Shown here one piece after another: positions 7,903-9,984 of a stretch of 9,984 nt of DNA. The notes under the pieces are model-generated. The model saw nothing but the letters and a program-made list of their open reading frames with translations, ran no database searches and was not told where the DNA came from. This stretch comes from an archaeon (GTDB lineage Archaea; Asgardarchaeota; Hermodarchaeia; Hermodarchaeales; Hermodarchaeaceae). Numbering within the stretch: position 1 is the first letter of the stretch; the number at the start of each line of letters is the position of its first letter. The translations under genes and the position numbers were made by a program. Where the stretch lies: NCBI GenBank assembly GCA_016550425.1, contig JABXGS010000180.1, forward strand, positions 1 to 9,984. Direction: 5' to 3'.

Positions 7903-7940
7903 GTCCGCTTCGGGCCTACGCACATTTATCCGAAGCGGAC
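7903..7940 (-). terminator. Strong hairpin terminator overlapping the stop codon of the 212-aa gene
   Basis: A perfect 11-bp inverted repeat, GTCCGCTTCGG (7903-7913) and CCGAAGCGGAC (7930-7940), encloses a 16-nt loop. On the minus strand it is followed by CCCTCTTCCTTTTCTTG, a pyrimidine-rich tail. One arm is the coding sequence for the last four amino acids (VRFG) and the TAA lies in the loop. It closes the regulator + 212-aa unit and shields the giant gene from its transcription. The stem is far stronger than chance would give at this length; the terminator role is inferred from position and tail. Confidence 0.65.
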
Positions 7941-8564
7941 GATTTTTCCAGCTCTTCCAGCGACAAAGACTTTCTTTCGACCTTCAGTTTGTACCAACTT
8001 GTTTCCGCTAACCACGATTTTTAACTCGCCTCGCTTGAAGATCAACCGATCCTCACTAGCGATGATGCCACATTTTCCATAGTTGATATCCAAGATTGTG
8101 GCGACCCATCCATGATGCCGTTGAATAAATGTATCAGTGAACCAGTTTCGATTATTGGAAAAGAATCGACTGAATATTTCGTGCGCTCGTTGATATGCAT
8201 CTTCAGATGATTCGAGATGGAATTTAGCTAATTCTTTATCTTTGATGTGAGATGTTTCAGGTGGCGCCCATTCGCCATCTTCGCTAAGTAAAAGAAGACT
8301 TCCGTTCCAGTTAAAGTCATGACTTTGTCCTACTGCCCCACGACGGGTTTCTGCGATAGCATCAATTATTGCTTGCCCAAATCCAATGAAGACCCCGCCT
8401 ACTTCCTTGTTCTGATAAAAGATCGGAAAATAGAGGGTGCCTTCATTAACGCTGAGTAGAGCCTTTTCTGATCGGGCAAGATCGGTAGGATGGGTAACCT
8501 TTCCTGCGAGTGCACCAAGTACTAAATTTTGGTTCCGGTATCCCCATGTTGAACTTGAACTCAT
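7926..8564 (-). CDS. Unrecognised 212-aa protein, partner of the adjacent winged-helix regulator
   Basis: I do not recognise this family. The protein is soluble-looking, with no signal peptide and no membrane helix. Residues 1-100 alternate short predicted strands and Gly-rich turns (LVLGALAGKV, GGVFIGFGQAI, GSLLLLSEDGEW). Residues about 108-145 form an acidic to aromatic helix ending in FFSNNRNWFTDTF. The last 60 residues look all-beta (WVATILDI, CGIIAS, RLIFKRGELKIVVSG, KKVFVAGRAGKIVRFG), as in a small barrel or dimerisation fold. There is one Cys, at residue 165. ATG 8564 is preferred to the GTG at 8576 because GGTGA (8573-8577) lies exactly eight bases ahead of the ATG, so the GTG is part of the ribosome binding site. 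It begins 20 bases after the regulator's stop on the same strand and ends at a strong terminator, so the two genes almost certainly form one operon. It may act with, or be sensed by, the regulator; that is inference. Confidence 0.8.
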   Translation of the reverse strand: MSSSSTWGYRNQNLVLGALAGKVTHPTDLARSEKALLSVNEGTLYFPIFYQNKEVGGVFIGFGQAIIDAIAETRRGAVGQSHDFNWNGSLLLLSEDGEWAPPETSHIKDKELAKFHLESSEDAYQRAHEIFSRFFSNNRNWFTDTFIQRHHGWVATILDINYGKCGIIASEDRLIFKRGELKIVVSGNKLVQTEGRKKVFVAGRAGKIVRFG

Positions 8565-8584
8565 GTTTCTTCTCACCTTTTCAG

Positions 8585-9298
8585 TTAATCTTCGTCCTTC
8601 CCAAGTCCAGATACCATTTGGTTGTGGAGATATTCAGCAAGTTTGAGAGCCATTCGCCCAGGGATAGTAATGAGGTAGCGACCACGCACACGTTCTTGCG
8701 TTACATAACCCGCTTCCTCTAGTTGCTTGAGGTGATGTGGAAGCGTGCCTGGTTTAAGTCCAGAAAGGTCCATTAGATCTTGATGATAACGGGGTTGTTC
8801 AGCAAGCAAATAGAGGATTTCTATTCGTTCAGCACTCGCCAACGGAGAAAGTAATTTTTCCGCGTCTTCAGCAGGAACGCGACGAACACGTTCCGCAGCT
8901 GATTTGCCAAAGGCCACACCATTCTCATCGATATTCAATCGTTCCCCATCAGGACCAATGAACACACTCCGCATTGCCCGATTCGCGCTCCGCATAGCAT
9001 CAGAAACAACCAGCTTGATATAATCACCCAGTTCCTTGCCTGCAGCACCCATCTGTCGACCAAACTCCGCCATCTCTTCTCCAAATTGCTCATCATCAAA
9101 CTCAACTCGGACACCTTTCCGTGGCTCTGATTTTGATGGATCTGCTGATTTTGTGGGTTCCTCACGAGTGGTGGTCTTGCCTTCTTTTTCGAGACGCTTC
9201 CGTAATTCCTGCATTTGTTTCTCTAGCCGTTTCATCTCTTTACGAATTTCATCCTTTGAATCTTCTTTTTCATCCTTCTTCCAACCAAACCAGGACAT
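8585..9298 (-). CDS. ArsR-like winged-helix transcriptional regulator with N-terminal coiled coil
   Basis: This is a predicted DNA-binding regulator of 237 residues, about twice the length of a plain ArsR protein. The N-terminus begins with an aromatic tip (MSWFGW), then a highly charged coiled coil at about 9-39, a polar linker, and a long amphipathic helix at about 66-112. A short beta element (FIGPDGERLNIDENG) comes next at 113-127. The winged helix occupies about 142-225: LASAERIEILYLLAE is the first helix, GTLPHHLKQLEEAGYV (184-199) the recognition helix region, and RVRGRYLITIPGR the wing. No Cys cluster is present, so it is not a classical thiol metal sensor. The aromatic-tipped coiled coil may serve oligomerisation or membrane contact. 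ATG 9298 is the only good start; AGGAG lies 12 bases ahead, rather distant. It heads the operon with the 212-aa gene and probably binds the dyads in the divergent region upstream, as family members usually autoregulate. Confidence 0.88.
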   Translation of the reverse strand: MSWFGWKKDEKEDSKDEIRKEMKRLEKQMQELRKRLEKEGKTTTREEPTKSADPSKSEPRKGVRVEFDDEQFGEEMAEFGRQMGAAGKELGDYIKLVVSDAMRSANRAMRSVFIGPDGERLNIDENGVAFGKSAAERVRRVPAEDAEKLLSPLASAERIEILYLLAEQPRYHQDLMDLSGLKPGTLPHHLKQLEEAGYVTQERVRGRYLITIPGRMALKLAEYLHNQMVSGLGKDED

Positions 9299-9431
9299 TT
9301 CCTTATTCAGCTCCTAGCATATTCGGCGATATTTGAAAATCTCCGCATACATTCTTTCACGAGGGTTGTTTTCATTACAATTCTTTTTATTCATTTTATC
9401 CGACTCCGTTCGGTTTTTTTACGATTGGAAC

Positions 9432-9471
9432 CGTTTTCTAAACGATAGAAATTTTTCGTTCTGAATTAGAA
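9432..9471. promoter_or_regulatory. Cluster of three adjoining dyads, candidate regulator operator
   Basis: Three inverted repeats adjoin. They are CGTTT-TCT-AAACG (9432-9444, perfect 5-3-5), AACGATAGAAATTTTTCGTT (9441-9460, 7 of 10 pairs) and TTCTGAATTAGAA (9459-9471, one mismatch). The word AACGAT (9441-9446) recurs in inverted form as ATCGTT (9476-9481), and related ACGAT occurs at 9421-9425. The cluster lies just upstream of the plus-strand TATA candidate and upstream of the regulator gene, a natural place for an autoregulatory operator. Binding by the neighbouring regulator is inference. Confidence 0.35.
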
Positions 9472-9485
9472 TAAAATCGTTCACC

Positions 9486-9493
9486 AATATAAA
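9486..9493 (+). promoter_or_regulatory. Candidate TATA box of the endonuclease IV-like gene
   Basis: AATATAAA is the best archaeal TATA-like word upstream of the plus-strand gene, preceded by an A/C-rich stretch (TTCACC) where the BRE would be expected. Initiation about 25 bases downstream would leave a leader of roughly 80 bases before the ATG at 9597, which is long for an archaeon without an obvious ribosome binding site, so confidence is low. Confidence 0.3.
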
Positions 9494-9596
9494 CCTTTCG
9501 AATTTAAGCAGAACCCAATTTCAACCCAAAGGTCTTCGAGGAATACATTCCGCACACTTAAAGGCACTTTTGTTGAATGCACTTTCAGGCGAACAC

Positions 9597-9984
9597 ATGG
9601 TGCCATCAAAGTCTAAAGCCATCGTGGGACTCGCAGCCTTCCCGCTAAACACCTTCACTTCAGATTCTGTTCTTGAAAAAGTCACCTCGCGGTTAAGATT
9701 AGAAAAGTTACGAGCAACTGAACTACTCTGTTTATCGAATGTTCTTGGTAATCCTCGAGGAGGGCTTCCCGGGTATCCATCAAAAGAACGAGCTGCGATA
9801 ATCGGATCTTATCTAGAGGAGTTTCACGTCAGCATCCATGGGCCCTATATCATCTCATTAACAACAACAGAGAAAGGGAAACTTCGGACGAGTCGAGCGC
9901 ATATGACCAGGTGTTTGCATATTGCTGATTTAGTCGGTGCCACTCACGTAACCTTCCACTCTGGTTCGCGACAAGGCGGAGCAA
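9597..9984 (+). CDS. Endonuclease IV-like (AP endonuclease family 2) TIM-barrel protein, N-terminal part
   Basis: The frame runs open from ATG 9597 to the window edge, 129 codons. Endonuclease IV (Nfo) proteins cleave DNA at abasic sites using three metal ions bound in a TIM barrel. Visible family landmarks are the first strand near residues 8-16 (AIVGLAAFP), the SIHGPYIISL strand with His81, and VTFHSGS with His121. These two histidines correspond to metal ligands His69 and His109 of E. coli Nfo, with the usual spacing of about 40 residues and a helix (SRAHMTRCLHIADLVGAT) between. The N-terminal strand differs from bacterial Nfo, so an archaeal endonuclease IV-like paralogue or a sugar isomerase-like TIM-barrel enzyme of the same superfamily remains possible. 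No clear Shine-Dalgarno precedes the ATG. The frame is open upstream to a TGA at 9462, but ATG 9597 is the first ATG, with TTG 9570 and 9573 as weaker alternatives. It is the only plus-strand gene here and diverges from the regulator. Confidence 0.8.
   Translation, partial: MVPSKSKAIVGLAAFPLNTFTSDSVLEKVTSRLRLEKLRATELLCLSNVLGNPRGGLPGYPSKERAAIIGSYLEEFHVSIHGPYIISLTTTEKGKLRTSRAHMTRCLHIADLVGATHVTFHSGSRQGGA

Larger units (their letters stand above)
9299..9596. promoter_or_regulatory. Divergent intergenic region between the regulator and the endonuclease IV-like gene
   Basis: This 298-base region carries no convincing gene. Its central part (about 9370-9500) is very AT-rich. On the minus strand, GATAAAATGAATAAAAAG (9383-9400) is a candidate TATA region for the regulator, giving a leader of about 70 bases. 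On the plus strand, AATATAAA (9486-9493) is the candidate for the endonuclease IV-like gene. Between the two sits a cluster of dyads (separate entry). The arrangement lets one regulator binding site affect both divergent transcripts. Confidence 0.5.

Noticed and set aside
9400..9420. CCGA-loop-TCGG followed by seven T on the plus strand, a terminator-like shape
   Set aside because: The stem is only 4 bp and no plus-strand gene ends here; the T-run is part of the AT-rich divergent promoter region.
9570..9575. TTG codons as earlier starts of the endonuclease IV-like gene
   Set aside because: The added residues match no expected N-terminal extension, and the ATG at 9597 sits a normal distance before the first barrel strand.

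Overview
The window reads as a chromosomal segment of an archaeon. The archaeal signals are GGTGA-type ribosome binding sites (complementary to the archaeal 16S 3' end) at three or four starts, TATA-box-like elements, a short-leader promoter in front of the acyl-CoA dehydrogenase gene, and a coiled-coil/ArsR-type regulator. The giant TPR/alpha-solenoid protein and the mix of beta-oxidation and endonuclease IV-like genes would suit an Asgard-type archaeon, but that placement is inference from general flavour and no marker gene is present. No rRNA, tRNA, CRISPR array, insertion sequence or attachment site is visible.

Layout, left to right. All genes except the last lie on the minus strand, so they are transcribed right to left. 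At the left edge (1-143) is the N-terminus of a LysE/RhtB-type exporter, which is too short to stand out as a long reading frame. Next come a 12-TM major facilitator superfamily transporter (193-1506), a hairpin terminator (1554-1572), and a complete 3-hydroxyacyl-CoA dehydrogenase with a duplicated C-terminal domain (1585-2781). A giant protein of about 1619 residues (2876-7735) fills half of the window. It combines an alpha-helical solenoid, beta-rich regions and a Trp/Tyr-rich C-terminal half carrying an internal duplication, and it ends in a single C-terminal membrane anchor. Upstream of it is a 167-nt leader with small dyads and two coupled mini-ORFs. Beyond that, a very strong hairpin terminator overlaps the stop codon of an unrecognised 212-residue protein (7926-8564). 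That protein follows, after a 20-nt gap, a coiled-coil plus winged-helix ArsR-like regulator (8585-9298). A 298-bp divergent intergenic region with clustered dyad symmetries separates the regulator from a plus-strand endonuclease IV-like TIM-barrel gene (9597 to the right edge).

Inferred transcription units: regulator + 212-aa protein (ending at the 7903-7940 terminator); the giant gene alone; the dehydrogenase alone (own promoter, terminator at 1554-1572); MFS + LysE transporters as a probable two-exporter unit; and the endonuclease IV-like gene diverging to the right. The dehydrogenase points to fatty-acid or acyl-CoA metabolism. Nothing in the sequence ties the giant protein to a known pathway, and it is the most novel-looking object here.
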